A DNA stretch of 64,000 bases from Antedon bifida (Eukaryota; Echinodermata; Crinoidea; Comatulida; Antedonidae). The number at the start of each line of letters is the position of its first letter. The first letter of the stretch is position 1. A program made the position numbers and the translations under genes. The stretch is taken from positions 28,191,820 to 28,255,819 of the forward strand of contig OY727096.1 of assembly GCA_963402885.1 (NCBI GenBank), in the 5' to 3' direction. The notes under the pieces were generated by a model. The model was not told the DNA's origin. It saw only the letters and a list, made by a program, of their open reading frames with translations, and searched no databases. This document shows, piece by piece, positions 11,617 through 24,932 of this stretch.

Positions 11617-14600
11617 CCAGTATAAAGAATACAGAATGAAAAAATAAAAGAATGATAATAAACTTAGTAGACCCTCTGATAACAAAAATTTAAAAAAACC
11701 AATGAACCATTCAGTCAAATAAAAAGAGCATATGGGTCAGAAAAAGTGCACAAAACTGCTTAAAGACAGTTTTCAAAATAACCTAAGAAAATATGCATAC
11801 TTTCTATAAGGTGATGTCAGTTTTTTACTTAATTACTTTTTAACTCTTGACTAATTAATAATTGATTGATAATGCCACCCAATGTTTCTGTGATAAAAAA
11901 ACTGGCTTTTATTCTAGAATTCATTGAACTTCACAAATAAGATCCAATTGAATTAAATATTTTTGAAAAAAACCAGCGTGCCTGCAAAGTATGGCCTAAA
12001 GCCTCAAGCACACTGCAAACTGAATAATGACGCAAAATAATCTAAAAAGTCGTGCAATGCTGACATCGACTGAGTTTAATTTCCATTTTTGGATTCAAAT
12101 TTTACGATCTCTATCTGTTAATGGCTAAAACGCGAGATCAGATATATGTATACATCGCTTCTGTTTGCACTTTACTGTAAGATATTTTTGCGATCGGATC
12201 ATTTATCTTAATCACGACGACTTTGTTGTTACTCTTGAGTGAAATTAATTGTGAAAAACACAAAATGGCAGGTAGAATGACAAAGCACTGCTTAAATTTG
12301 CTTTGCAAAAATTACAGTGCATTATCATATAAGAACAGATATGTGCGACAATTGATTTGAATGATTTATCTGTACAATCTTTTCTATTGGTGTAAAAAGA
12401 GAATAATTAAATTATTTAGTTTCAACCTTCCGACATATTTCTAGAGAAGATGTATGTTATAGAAAACTAAGTAATAAGCACCTAAAACATGCACCAAAAA
12501 AGTTCAATCCTATACCATATATGGTTATTGTTGAATAAAAATGATGACATAAACACTGAACAAAACCATTATAAAACAAGAATAAAAACAATAAACAGAG
12601 ATAGATAGATAAAACCAAGATGAAAAAAAGATCAAATTATTTAAAAAATACTAAAATACACAGAAAAATATGTTATTCATATTAAACGTCAGTAAAAACT
12701 TTCTAAATATTGGTTTATATTTGTCTCAACACACACACAAAAATTAACATTATATTACTTGTTGTTTTTATATATGACTATTAGGATACATTTATTACAC
12801 AACTAAGAACTAAATTAATCATCCAATCAAATGGCAGGATTTTTTTTATCATGATGAATATCTTCAAATTTAATTCCCCTGGGTCCAGCAAACAAAAATT
12901 GTATTATAAAACCATGCAGGATATTAAAAAAAACCATTACAACATTTTATATAACAATTTAATGAGAATTTAGATACATTAAATTTATTTCGAATCAATT
13001 TAAAAAGATATACAAAGCAGCCGAGTCTTTTCGGTGAAGATGCAGTGCAAACTAAACTAACATAAATCAAATTTATTATTATTATATGTACAATTGTATG
13101 TGTATGTATATAATTTATTGTTACATGTAATAACAATTGTTGAATGAAAGGTAAACATTCAGTAAAGTCATGTAAAATTTAAATAAACTTTCTTTAAAAA
13201 AATTTAATTTGAAATTATGTTTACTCATCATATTGGGTGTAACAAGCACACTGATAATTTGAAATGTTGTGATGATCAATGTTGGGATTGGCCAATCCAC
13301 TTGGTGTTAAAGAATATTCGTGTTTAGCAGATTCAAACGTGCACTCTCCCCTTTTGAGTCAAAATGAAATTATGAACTACTTTTTTTTATCTCTTGAGAG
13401 ACTATTTAATACTATATGTTTGCCATCCGCCGTTTAAAAGAAAAATGGCTACGAAGACACAAAGTTGTCAAGGATTTAAAAACAGTACAACTAATGCACT
13501 GTATGTTATATTCAAAATTCAATTATAACTGCTAACTGGTACCTATTTATTCCAGCATACGACTTCTCACATAGAACATTAATATACACATTCTAAAGAA
13601 TAAATAAATTTATATTTTTGTGTGGTATTTGATCACATTTAGATATTATTTTTGCGTTATACTGTAGCAATGCACTAAATCTATATGAATGTGCTTAATG
13701 ATATAAAAAGCTATTTGGAGAAGTAATTTGTTTTGAGTAGAATTACATAAATTCTTTAATTCTGAAGACCATAAACCGAGGCATGTTTATTTTCACATTC
13801 TATGTTGCGAATAGCATGCCCTAGTAACTTGCTTGTATTTATAAAAAAGCGATTGGAGAAGTAATTTTTTTGAGTGGAATCAAGAAAATCCTACTTACGA
13901 ACGGCAAGCTGAAATAATGTTCGAAAAAATGTTTATGTAGAAATACTGAGTAGAGTAAAAAAGCAATCAATCTAGTAAATTGGTACACGTCAGCTAATTC
14001 ACGTGCATATAATATAAGATATAACAAAACTGTTCATTTGAAGCATTAGTATATTCAAAAATTGTTATTGTAACATAACAAATAATCATTTACTAACTAG
14101 CGAAGATTAGATTTGAGATATCTACAAAGGGGCAAAGGTCAGTAAAATTGCCGCTGGTGGAGTAATCTAGTAAACAACACAAAGTGACAGCAAACATATT
14201 AAATGTGTACACACATGTATGCCTTTTAGTCAGAGGAGGTGAATTCTAATGATGTTATAAAATTACATTTAATTGATCAGTGTATAAAACACTTTATACT
14301 TACTTACAAATATTAAAAAAATGATCAGATTAAAGACAGAACTTATTTAGTATTAAGTTTGATAACTTTTGTAGTGTATAAATTTCATTATCATCTACAA
14401 TTTTAAACAGTCCTCTCAATATTTGTTTTTTAGTGAAAGAAGAACATTTAAGATGAAGATATTTTTTGGGGTTGCAAATTTGCAGTTTCTTACATAAAAC
14501 ATTATTGAACAAACTTAGATGTATATTAATTATTATCTTAAAATCTCATAATTATTGTAAAAGTTTATTACATCAATCAAGATCCGGCTCACAATATTAA

Positions 14601-16374
14601 CAATGTCCAACCGATGAAAAAGATAATTTAGTAAATCACAGTGACAGAGATAAACTAATTAATAAAGACAACCTATTCATCTTTTGTCACCCATTCTTAA
14701 AATGAATTCATCTTATTAACAAATATCTATAAATATATTGCTCAATTCTTTGTGAATGAATTGGGAGATTTTATGTGGCATGAACTCTGAAACCAGATAT
14801 ATCTAATAATAATAGAACGCATTTAGAAAAAAAAATGAAACTCTATATCGACATAGACATTCAGTTGTATCTTAAACAAAGCATGAAAGAGGTAATTTAA
14901 TGTATAATAATATTCAAACAAATGGAATATAAATATGAAATTTGATAATAATCATTTCATATTTTGAAAAATATTCTCCTTAATTTAAAAATATTCTGGT
15001 TGATTTTGTTTTTGGAATTTTTATTTGTAACTGTTTATGGATGTACTATCTGAAATCAAAGAAACGGATGAATAAATAAAAGAAACAGATGAATGATTTA
15101 AAAACTGTAAATCTGGCAAATTCACAGAAAAATCAGTAAAAAAATAAAAATCACAACTTTACTTGTGTTTTATGAAATTATTAATACGCCATTAAAACAA
15201 TAATTTAATTATTATATAGAATAAAAAATCGGATTGGTGGAATGTACCATAAATGTATGGGGGTGTTTTACTTCTCCTGAAGAATTACTGTAGTGTCTGT
15301 TTACGTGTGTTAGTCGTAATGACAATTTGTAAAGTTAAAACATCTGTGAGATTAGTTTATTAATTCAAATTTTATTCTTTCCATTAGCTTTACTCCATAT
15401 GGGTATAAAATAATATTATGCAAATAAGAAATTCTGATATTAAAATTTAAATAAAATTGAATTTAATCTACACTAATGGTAAAACACTCTTTTGATATTT
15501 TGTTTTACAATGGACATTGCTTAAGTGTTCATTTTGTAAAATTGCCTCTTTGTAATTTACTTGTTTGTGTTAATTGAGAAGTAAAAGTGAGTGATTTTAA
15601 ATTTTAAACACCAAAGATTACAATGTGGCAGAGCAGAGTTAAATGAACAACTGTACACAGTTATAGCATCCTTGACTCCGATTGACAACTTTATCACTAC
15701 AGATTGTTTTCAAGCACGCAAAAACTTTCAAACTATCAAAAGAGTTCTCACTAAACACAACGCAAAGCAACTTGGCCAATCAAAAGTGACGGATCTTCCG
15801 ATCTTAGGAAACCTCCTTTACCACCTAGAAAATCTTGAACACACACATTTTTTCTATAATATTAAAAGCGATGATTAAAAGAAATTGGTTACTTGCAAAT
15901 ATATTCTTTCGTGAGTAAAAGTCATGTAAACCGTCAATACCACCAGCAAGTGATGTTAATTTAAAAGAAAACAAAAAGCATGTGCATAATAGCAAGATAT
16001 AAGTGCCTCCTATTCCCAACAGTATGTTCTACTGTAATAAATGTTAATAGAAATAAATAGATTTGTACATAATGACGAAACAAATTCTACTTGTTGAACT
16101 TTCACATACATAATAATTAGTTAATCATTCTTTCGAGTATAATGGATTGCATTGAGTCTATTCTGTGTTTGCTAGACATCAAAGACCGAAGAGTCAAATA
16201 AGTATCGACCATGATGACCTAAATATAGTATATATCATGATACAGTATATCATTAAGTGTCAAATTATCGAGCGGTAAAGACATTCGCTTAAACACTGTG
16301 CTCCATACATAGTTGGCCCTCTACTGATGTTAAGATAAACATTTTCAGATTCCTAAAATTTAACTAATGCTACA
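11617..16374. other. long AT-rich non-coding stretch
   Basis: No supported gene. Contents: a lone tRNA-like A box (plus strand, about 16268-16290), a frame of 95 codons at 15591-15878 (plus) with no recognised family, a 60-codon minus frame at 14330-14512, and paired splice-like signals at 13899-13908 that enclose only ten bases. 'Tttgccatccgccg' near 13421 is a small GC-rich spot. Confidence 0.45.
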
Positions 16375-16520
16375 TTGCTTAGACCTTATTTAATTGAAAT
16401 TAAATTGAAGAGGTGGGGATGGCTAGGGCACACAAATGGAATAGATATACCAGGAAAGTGGAAAAAACACCTGCTGAAAAGACAAACACCAATAACTAGC
16501 TTGGAGACAACAGCAATGTA
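16375..16520 (+). pseudogene. LINE reverse-transcriptase C-terminal relic
   Basis: The frame reads KLKRWGWLGHTNGIDIPGKW and then KKHLLKRQTPITS. R-W-x-W-L-G-H is the signature found at the C-terminal side of many non-LTR retrotransposon polyproteins (R-x-R-W-x-G-H-x-x-R-M-x), followed by a basic K/R stretch like the usual 'GKRKRGRPKTTW' segment. Only about 40 residues remain and the frame then drifts into AT-rich DNA, so it is a dead fragment. No reverse-transcriptase catalytic core lies next to it. Confidence 0.6.
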
Positions 16521-16590
16521 CATAAAACATTATGGTATAGAAAGTATATATATAAATACATTGTTTTTTTTCGAAAATATTTTCCCATAA

Positions 16591-17656
16591 CAAGATAGAT
16601 CATTTCTTTTGACACCACTGAAAAGTATAGTATTCAAGATATTGTGAATAAAATAAGGTAAATACAGTACCGTAAAGCATTGTAGACATCTTCATACACC
16701 ACTTCACACCAAGTTGACTTTAGGATGTTGAATTTAACCACAGTAGAGAAATAATTGAAAAATACTGAATTTGTTGCACACAGAATAGCAGCCAATAAAA
16801 ACATCAGAATTCATCAGAGTTTGGAACTTGTAAATGTGTGAATAATACAAATACGGAATGTAGAATTAGATGTATATACTGTGTAATAATGACATAATTG
16901 ATAGTTACATGGTGGGCTGGGCTTAGTGATGGAGCAATTGTAAACATCAATCATCGTTGTCATGAACACATTTCTCACCTGTTTTCACCTATAGCCCATT
17001 AAAATCGCACAAACAATCTCCTCCAAAATCCATCGTGAATTGCAAAAAGTATATTTCGATCAAAATAAAGAGGCCAGGCAGTCACATTTTGCACAGTGCG
17101 CTCAAGTTCTTTAACATGCAGTAGAGCGTAAAACTTTCTCTACTACTACACGCTCAGTCTGTATTTGACATTTTACGTTGTTCTGCTTCTATTTGTAACA
17201 AACAGTTCTTTCCATTTTTAATGAAAAATACCACCGGCAAACTCTACAGATACAGTTTGTTACATTATGACTATCCAAACATACAAAGAGTATTTTTCAG
17301 GTTAAAAATGTTCTGATAATACAATTAGTATTTTATTACATTTAAAAAAGACAATAAGTTACAAATAGTACATAATATCTGAAGTCAATACATGTGTACT
17401 ATAATCATCTTTGTAAAACTAGAACTAGAATCGTATCTTATTAGTGTCAAAAGTCTATCAAAGTACAGTACAATAAAATAATTAGCATTATATTATCGAT
17501 TGTACTAAAGCAGTAATCATTACTTCATTATTGTAATAACTGTTAAGACATGACATATCAGAGGAGACAGTGAACGCGATACTATAACTTGATTCATTGT
17601 AAACCATATAAAGTACATTTTAGAGAAACTCTAAACAAGGTAGTACTGGTATTGTT
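16591..17656. other. AT-rich non-coding stretch
   Basis: No exon or named repeat recognised. Confidence 0.5.
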
Positions 17657-17872
17657 GAAATAAGAAATGAAGAGAAAGTAGAAAAAAAGGAAAGACTTTT
17701 TTAAAGAAAAGGGTAGAAAAGAAAGAAAGAAGGAAAAAGGGAGAAGAAAAAATAAAAAAGAGAGAAGAACAAAAAAGAAAACAAATTGAAAAAGGAAAAA
17801 GAAATGGAAAAGAAATAGGGAAAAATTGAGAGAAAAAAAAGTTTTCAAAAGTAAAAGAAAAGTAGAGACTTT
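17657..17872 (+). repeat. homopurine (G/A) tract
   Basis: About 215 bp of nearly uninterrupted A and G on the plus strand ('aagaaagaaagaaggaaaaa' type words). Such tracts can form triplex (H-) DNA and stall polymerases. The complementary strand gives long Phe/Ser/Leu-rich open frames (17594-17848 and 17631-17906) that are by-products of the composition. Confidence 0.85.
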
Positions 17873-18129
17873 CAGTTGAGATTCTAACTCTGCAGAAGGT
17901 GCTCATGTATGTTCAAGTTTGAATTTTTCCTCTTCAAAGTGATATACACAAGATCAAAAGAGGTAACATTAACTTTATAATAATAATTTTACGAATTATG
18001 TTATAAAAATTTTATTAGAAATATCATACATTTTTTAAATGCAAGATAGTAAAGATATTATGAAAAAATCCCCCAAATTTGTTAGGTGTTGACTGCTGAA
18101 TGGGAACTATTTTAATATTGAAAAGAATG

Positions 18130-18186
18130 ACCAATGCCACGTGGTACAAAATCACTAATACCATGTGGTACAAAATCAACCAATCA
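18130..18186. promoter_or_regulatory. duplicated E-box unit
   Basis: A 24-bp unit is repeated: 'gccacgtggtacaaaatcac' then 'accatgtggtacaaaatcaa', with E-boxes CACGTG (18138-18143) and CATGTG (18162-18167), followed by CCAATCAAA. Paired E-boxes can bind bHLH factors cooperatively. Regulatory use is inferred; it could equally be a chance tandem duplication. Confidence 0.3.
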
Positions 18187-18189
18187 AAT

Positions 18190-20094
18190 GGGAAAGATAT
18201 AACTTAGGCGTGTTATAAAACAATATGAAGATAGTGTAGAAAATAACACTGCGTTATGCATGTTCTATTCATGACAAGTTGTACTTAAGATACTAATAAT
18301 AGAACGTGATAGTACAACCACCTTAAAAAAGATCTCTTAAATGTATTTTGTTTACTTAAAACTTCTCGAATACTCAACATAAAGAACCTTAGCAAATTAT
18401 CTCTAATTTCTTTATGGTCACATTAAAGTAAAGACTGCCCTTTGCAATGTCATTGCCTTTGGTTTTATTGGGGTGATATTTATGTATACTGACGTGAGCA
18501 TAAATACCCCCAAGTTTTGGAGTAGATCATCAAACATTTTGCTAAACTTTAATATTGTAATTGCTTTCTTTCTGTTAACCACCTTTACATCTTTTTGTCC
18601 ATTTTCATTACTAAATAAAAAACGCTTTTTATAACTATAGTATACAGTAGTAGCATGCGTACAATGGTACAAACGAATTGTTTTCCTTTTATTTAAGGAT
18701 TATGTCAGTCTGGTATTATATGATAACTATCTATTTTAATCAATTATGTAGAAACAAAATCATAAAGTATGATAAAATAAAATGGATGAGAAGTATTTCT
18801 AAAAGAAATTTCCAAAATGTTTTCTTAAAGCTGGTTGGAGTGATTCTTTTTACATTTTCTGATCTTTAGAATTCCATTTACAAATTTAATATTTTTGCTA
18901 TTTATGGCATTTCACTTCAGAATTTTAAATAAAACAAGTGTGATAATGCTGAATTTGTATTCATTTTCAAAAGCGATTTATCAAATTTATTTATAAAAAA
19001 AAACCCCTGTTGATTAAAATCCTCATTTCTATCTCACAACATGTTATATTATGTAAACGATTTAGTATGCATTTTATTCTACAGTTGGTGGGGCTGTGAT
19101 TACATCTAAATAACGTATTTATTGAATAATATTGATTTTGTTAATGCATTCAACCTACTTGGTCAAGCATGACCGTAAGATGCAATAACCAATGACATGG
19201 GTTGTTTAGTGCAAATGAAGGTTCTTAAAGATTCGTATAGAGAAGACTACATGCAAAAGGTTCAATGAAATACTGTATTTGGATATTTCTCAAAATTAAC
19301 TAAAAATATTAATATTTTTTTTGTAAATGAATACATCATTGATAAGTGTGAATTTTAAGATATTGTCTTATTTTAAATAAAGTCTACCTTTTATTTTCAT
19401 TTTTGATGTTTCTTAATACCTGTTATATTTTTATCTATATTATTATATGAACAAGGAATTTCCAAAAGGATAAATAAAGATAATTTGATTTGATTTTAAT
19501 TTTATTATTTTTTTAAAAACAAAATCGATGAATAGGCCATTTTTAATGTCAGATACAGTAATAGTTATTTATTTTGAAATGATTGCAATAATTGGATTTT
19601 CTATGTGCATTTACTAATATTGAATTAGTATGATGATAAATATTTAATATTCTATAAATTCATTTATTAAAAGTAGAGTTTGCGAATTTTCTTTTTTCTT
19701 TTTCTGTTTGTACTTTTGTTAATATGGATGAAATTTCCGAAATAAAAGAAATTGAATTGAAAACCTATTATCATTAATTAATTATAAAGAATGTTTAATA
19801 TTGCATGATATAATAAAAACAATTCAATTTTTCTTTCATATAATTAATATTAATAATCATTATGATCTAAATTAAAGTTTTTTTAGTGCATTCTATTTTT
19901 TTTAAACTTCACTTCACAAAAAAAAATCAGAAATTATCATTAAAACCTTTAAGTTGAGTCGTGACCTGATTATGTATTAGATGAGTCACACAGTCATTTT
20001 AAATACATTTGATCATTTTACTATGCAATTCTTGAAGTTGGCTGAGAGCCAAGAAAAGGATTTGGGCATAATCTATTCGTTTTGTAGGTAACAC
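18190..20094. other. AT-rich non-coding stretch with LINE-tail-like ends
   Basis: The stretches 19455-19500 ('aaggataaataaagataatt' then TTGATTTGATTTT) and 19700-19760 ('tttccgaaataaaagaaatt' then GAATTGAAA) look like 3' tails of truncated LINEs on the plus strand. An 84-codon minus frame at 18418-18672 was noticed but matches nothing I know. Confidence 0.4.
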
Positions 20095-20290
20095 CGATGA
20101 TGATTTTGAAGATGTTGATGGTGACGATGATTATCACAATGACAATGATGATAATTATATAGTGATGAGGATGATGATTTATATTATCATGACAATGATG
20201 ATAATTATATTGATAAAGATGATAAAAAAGATGATATAGTTATAATAATAGTGATGAAACTTGATGATAAAAATGATTAATTATGTTGAA
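20095..20290 (+). repeat. degenerate GAT/GATAAT simple repeat
   Basis: The stretch is dominated by GATGAT, GATAAT and GACAATGAT words. A 22-bp word ending in 'atgatgataattatat' occurs twice (about 20143 and 20192). A further short GAT run lies near 20421-20450. It is a decayed trinucleotide microsatellite. Confidence 0.75.
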
Positions 20291-23200
20291 AAGTCCCATA
20301 ACAGTACTGCTGATAAGGTAAAGGAGTGTATCATGATATTAATAACCATAACATCATCATACATTGGAAATTAAATTATATGACGGTTAAAAAATGATCA
20401 TGAAAAATTAAAATACAAAAATGATGATAATGATATGATGATAAAACTGATGCCTGTTTATGATAGAACACAAATTACCAAAATGAGATTTACTATTTAG
20501 TATTGATGTCTACACTGAATGAAGTATTTATAAAAAATCAACTTTCCCCAATCTTGGGCTAGCCCAAAATATCTGGTTTTTGGACAATCTGAAGAATGAA
20601 TTTTGTATTATTTCCTGTATATCACATCGGGTCTAATCCCACCCTCTACTTTATTTCTGATTTCACAAACAAGCATATCCTCGGGTATAGTCTCAGTTTT
20701 GACTTTTGGTGTGGATGTAAGTGAGTTTTTACAAGAAATGCTTGCCAAACATTTTTTTCCTGAACCAGGGTTTGAGTTCAGTACAATGGGAATCTGGTTT
20801 CTATTTTTGGAAGAGATTTTGGCATTTGCAGTCCAGTTTAGAATTGTCCTACTGCATTATTTTGAAATGGTCCCTAAGAGATTCCATAATCTACCTTTAT
20901 GAACTTCAAATAAAGTCAATCAGTGAAAAGACTTCATGCTACAATAAGATGCTTCTATTATTATTATTAATTAATAATTCATGGAGGCTATACCAATCAG
21001 TATGATGGAAATATCGGTCAAGTGAATCTGAGAAATTAATTATTAATCTATTTCTTTGATTATGACCAGCAAAGATGGTAATAAATGATTTATTCACTTA
21101 ATTTCATAATTTCCATACAATAATTTAGACAACAGGTTAATTGAGTACAACATGCATGTTGAGCATCTGTGATATAATGAGCATTATTATAATTATTTTT
21201 TGTTGTTGATATGATAACCAAAACATACTAAAGTCTGGTGCTGGTAAACACAGTCAAGTTTAATACACTTTGTGACCAACAGGTTTTGGGTAGTTTTTAG
21301 TTTTGTTATTTCATTACAGTAGGACCAGTTGGGCACGCATGGGCATGTCCCAATGCACCAATGGCATCATTTATTTTGGTGGAATAGTTAATTATTGCAA
21401 AGGGGTGGTCAAGAAATGTTTTCTTTTCATATCATTGCTCTTTGACCATTGCTGGTTTATCCAAGTAAGCAATAGATGCACGAACTGGATGGCAAGATTC
21501 TGTTGTGATTCTAAAGGCTCTTGTAATTGCTCACGCAATAAAACAACTCCTGAAAATCTCTGCAAGGTATATTGAAATCATTGTTTACAGTGTTTTTACT
21601 GAATCTCTCAAATTGGTTTGTATATTTGTATTAGGCTTCTCAATGCACTTTGATTATTAAATCATTAATATACAGTAGATAGAAGTCACAGGTAATTAAT
21701 ATAAAAGTACCACCATCATAATTATGATCACAGTTACTGAGCCATATACACAATTATTAATTAGCTGAGGCTTAAATGAGCATTGATTGTAAAAGTATTG
21801 AAGTCAAAATCCCATCAGGATTTATAAATGATGTTTTTGCTACAAAATTAGCAAGCTATAAACATCCGCCTATCTATGTTCATTTTATTTCAAAAGTACA
21901 CATCCAAATCTATTGTCACAGTACAGGAAACCTGTGTATTTATAAACATATTTCTAGTTTCTGTTTTAAATAACTCTTTGATACAGTTACTTGTTAGATA
22001 ATAATGCTGCAACATTATCTAACGTCAATACTGCCATCATCCTACAGTAGCTGCAGGACTATACTACATGTTGTAGGAAAGTTTTCTTTACGCAACCATA
22101 TTTTTATGCCACATTGCCCTACTTTTCTGCTGGTACTTGCTACATTAGCCTTACTTAACTCTCTAGACAGAAACCCTGTGATAAACTTGGTTAAATCCTA
22201 AACCTACATTTCCAAAAGATTATAGTAGCCAAATGTAGGACACTAATTCAGATATGTTTCCTAGGAAGGCATAAAGAGAAAATAGACAGAAACCTGTATA
22301 TCTCTTAATTATAAAAAGGATAATAGCAAACTTAAATGAGGTGAGTTTTTACTTCAATTACTTTGTCTCAAAACATGACATAGAAATTGTAAACCAACAG
22401 AGACAAGGCACCAAACTATTGTAATTTACTGTCAAAGTGATGAGATAGCTCCTGGAGATATAAAATATAAAAATAGCAACAAACATAGCTTTTTTTGTAT
22501 TTTGTGTATGGAGACTTTTCTGCGCCTTGTTTAGGCAGACAGCTGGACTATGAAAAGATTGTATTGGATTGATTTTTCAGCCTTTTGAGCCTAATCAAAA
22601 TGAGAAAAGGTGGAGCAGTCGCAAAAGAGGAAGCATCATTAAAACAAAGACTCCAAATGTTAACAGTTATATCAAACCTAATCATTCAAACGCTGTTGTT
22701 TTAATCATGAAAACTATGAAGTTTAAATCATAGAAAAGCACGAATATAGAGCTAGCTAGAATATACTGCCCTCTCATTATTATTATTTTTTTTTAAATGC
22801 ATTATAATAGAATAATAACCTATACAGATTTGTATCAAGTGTCAACAAGAAATAATTTGTGGCTTACTCAGAAAACAAAAAATTATTATATTTATTACCA
22901 AAAATATATTCAAATAGTTTTTTTTACTAGTTTGTTACTGTTTTTTTACTAGATTTATACTAAATTTATTTTTTATTTTTTAACAAAAATTCAAATCAAA
23001 TGTAACAACTCTTTGTTACAAGTAACATTCCAAGCAAATTTGATTTTGATCAACGCTTTAAACAAATTTATATCAAGCCAAGCGTTGTCGTAAGGTGTCT
23101 CTGGGTTCATATCCGAGATGTCTTCAAAGATTAAATAACGATAAATAAGCAGCATAACGTTGTTAGACACTTGATCCTCTAACGAGAAGTAATAAATTTA

Positions 23201-24465
23201 CCTCTTTTCTTCCGTTTCCCAGAGATCCAGTAAATTATCAGGATGTATAGCTCCAACGATTAAATAATCAAATAAGTGTAAACTACATTTCAAAGATCTT
23301 CAGGAGACGTAGGTATCAAGAAATAAAATGGGTAATAAAATTAAATAAGATATATTTTATAGTTTAACAGATGTATAAATGACAAAGAATGATTCGCAAT
23401 ATAAGATTTATCTTGAAAGATTTTAAATTGAAGATTGATTTGTACTTTTACTGTAATCAAACTTTATGTGCGTTTTGAACTATACTACCTATAGGAGGAT
23501 AAGATAAAAATGAATATAGATATGTTAAATTTCTTCAAAATGAGACCTACAGTACTATATCTAAGACATTTTCAAGACCTTCTCAATCTCAGATCCAAAG
23601 TTGACTCTTACTGGAGGGAGACCTTTCAGTTAAACCCTTTTATCTTCTCTTTTGTGTAAAATAAAAGGTAAAGAAGAGAATGATTCACTTGCTATAGCGC
23701 AGGTTCAATTTGATCTCTGTGTAGTTTAGGAGGAAAACTCTAGACTAAAGCCTAGCTAGCAATAGTTACTTTCTAACTAAAAGCAACATTTCAACATTCA
23801 ATTCAGTACTTAGCCTCCATATTTCAATTCAATAAATTTAGGATCTTTGGCACCAAGATCTTTCACAGAAATTCTCTACTTTGACAGACTTTTACAGTAT
23901 CGTCATGCAATGATTAACTTTATCTATACATTCATGAGTGTTTAAAATTGGCAATTACAAGAATAATGAGAACGTAATCCAAGCAAAATAATCAAAACTC
24001 TGGTGAAAATGTCATTGGGTAAATCATGATTGCTCTTTGAAATTAACTCTTAATTGCCAGATTTCAAGGTAGAATGGGTAATCAAAAATCACCTGAAAAA
24101 TTGTAAATTCATTTCCTATTTTTCTAATAAGTATTCATTTTAGATTATTCATTTTCTCCTTTGGTTTGAAAGCCTAAACTTTTCATTTTAATTTATGTTT
24201 TAAGGAAGCGTTTCAGTTTATTTTTCTTGGATGCATAGTGGATGCAAAACATAAAGAAGCCTTAGTATATTGATTAAAGTTGCAAATCATTTTAAAATTT
24301 ATATTACTAATATATTCTAAACAAAGAAAAGCACTTTATCAAGGTCCAAATTGTTGTTTATTTTTCAGGTAATTTATATACTATATTAAAAAAATCTATG
24401 AAAAATAAAAGAGTTACTTGTATATAGTAGTAAGTATATTATGTATTCGGAGCATATAAAAATAA
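20291..24465. other. non-coding stretch with repeat-derived open frames
   Basis: The block 20600-20930 has overlapping plus frames (99 and 94 codons). One contains PEPGFE, the peptide often produced when a tRNA B box is read as protein, so it is probably an old SINE or other repeat. At 21315-21560 a GC-richer block has an open frame but no recognised family. The stretch 23090-23290 shows two diverged copies of a block with 'gattaaataa'. No supported gene. Confidence 0.4.
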
Positions 24466-24605
24466 GGCCCATACACTGAGGGGTATGCTCTTCTGAAGGC
24501 CCACCATAATCAGGATCCTATTCTACCGCAACCAGGAAAAATACCCCACTCTTTTCCCACAATACAAACTCAGTGTAGAGGCCAGAAAATCTAGTTCAAA
24601 AATGT
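24466..24605. repeat. GC-richer block, probably an interspersed repeat
   Basis: It stands out from the AT-rich flanks ('gaaggcccaccataatcagg', 'accgcaaccagg'). The plus strand is open for about 42 codons (GPYTEGYALLKAHHNQDPIL and on) between TAA and TAG with no good splice sites. I lean towards a transposon fragment over an exon. No second copy lies in this window to confirm it. Confidence 0.3.
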
Positions 24606-24881
24606 CCTATAATCATCTTAATGCCTCATTGTCAATTTGATTTGCCTTGATTGATTGCATTGATAAGCCTCCTGATTCATGATTCGATGTCTTTGACTCC
24701 AACAAGACCCGAGTCTGCTTCGAGTCTCTTATCCTATTATTTCCTTGATTAACTTTGGATTAGAAAGCTTTGTATTTTAAGTAATTCATTTCACAATGAA
24801 CTTTTCTTGTTTATCTTTATAAAGTGCATTGATACTTGAGTATAAATTATAATTTAAGATGTGCGTCTGTCCTGTTATGGT

Positions 24882-24932
24882 ATATGTGCCATTATAGTGC
24901 ATATGTGCCATTATAGTGCATATGTGCCATTC
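24882..24932 (+). repeat. 19-bp tandem repeat, 2.7 copies
   Basis: 'Atatgtgccattatagtgc' occurs twice exactly and then in part (atatgtgccatt). The two full copies are identical, so the duplication is recent. Confidence 0.9.

Noticed and set aside
14330-14512. 60-codon minus ORF ending before a GTAAGT-rich stretch
   Set aside because: AT-rich codons, no family similarity, no matching acceptor.
15591-15878. 95-codon plus ORF (RAELNEQLYTVIASLTPIDN and on)
   Set aside because: Reads like protein but matches no family I know, has no promoter or splice signals, and stands alone. Worth one database search.
16262-16320. tRNA-like A box (CGAGCGGTAAAGACATTCGC)
   Set aside because: No B box at the required distance, so no SINE or tRNA is called.
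17594-17906. Phe/Ser/Leu-rich minus ORFs that look like membrane proteins
   Set aside because: They are the complement of a homopurine tract; composition explains them.
18418-18672. 84-codon minus ORF
   Set aside because: No recognised motif; may be a transposon remnant. Not enough to call.
20603-21005. Overlapping plus ORFs of 99 and 94 codons
   Set aside because: Two frames open at once, with a PEPGFE-type peptide that usually comes from tRNA B boxes in repeats; no domain or splice context.
23198-23285. Possible minus exon encoding IHPDNLLDLWETEEKR with donor GTAAAT
   Set aside because: It overlaps a diverged duplicated block with 'gattaaataa' words, the donor is weak, and there is no family match.
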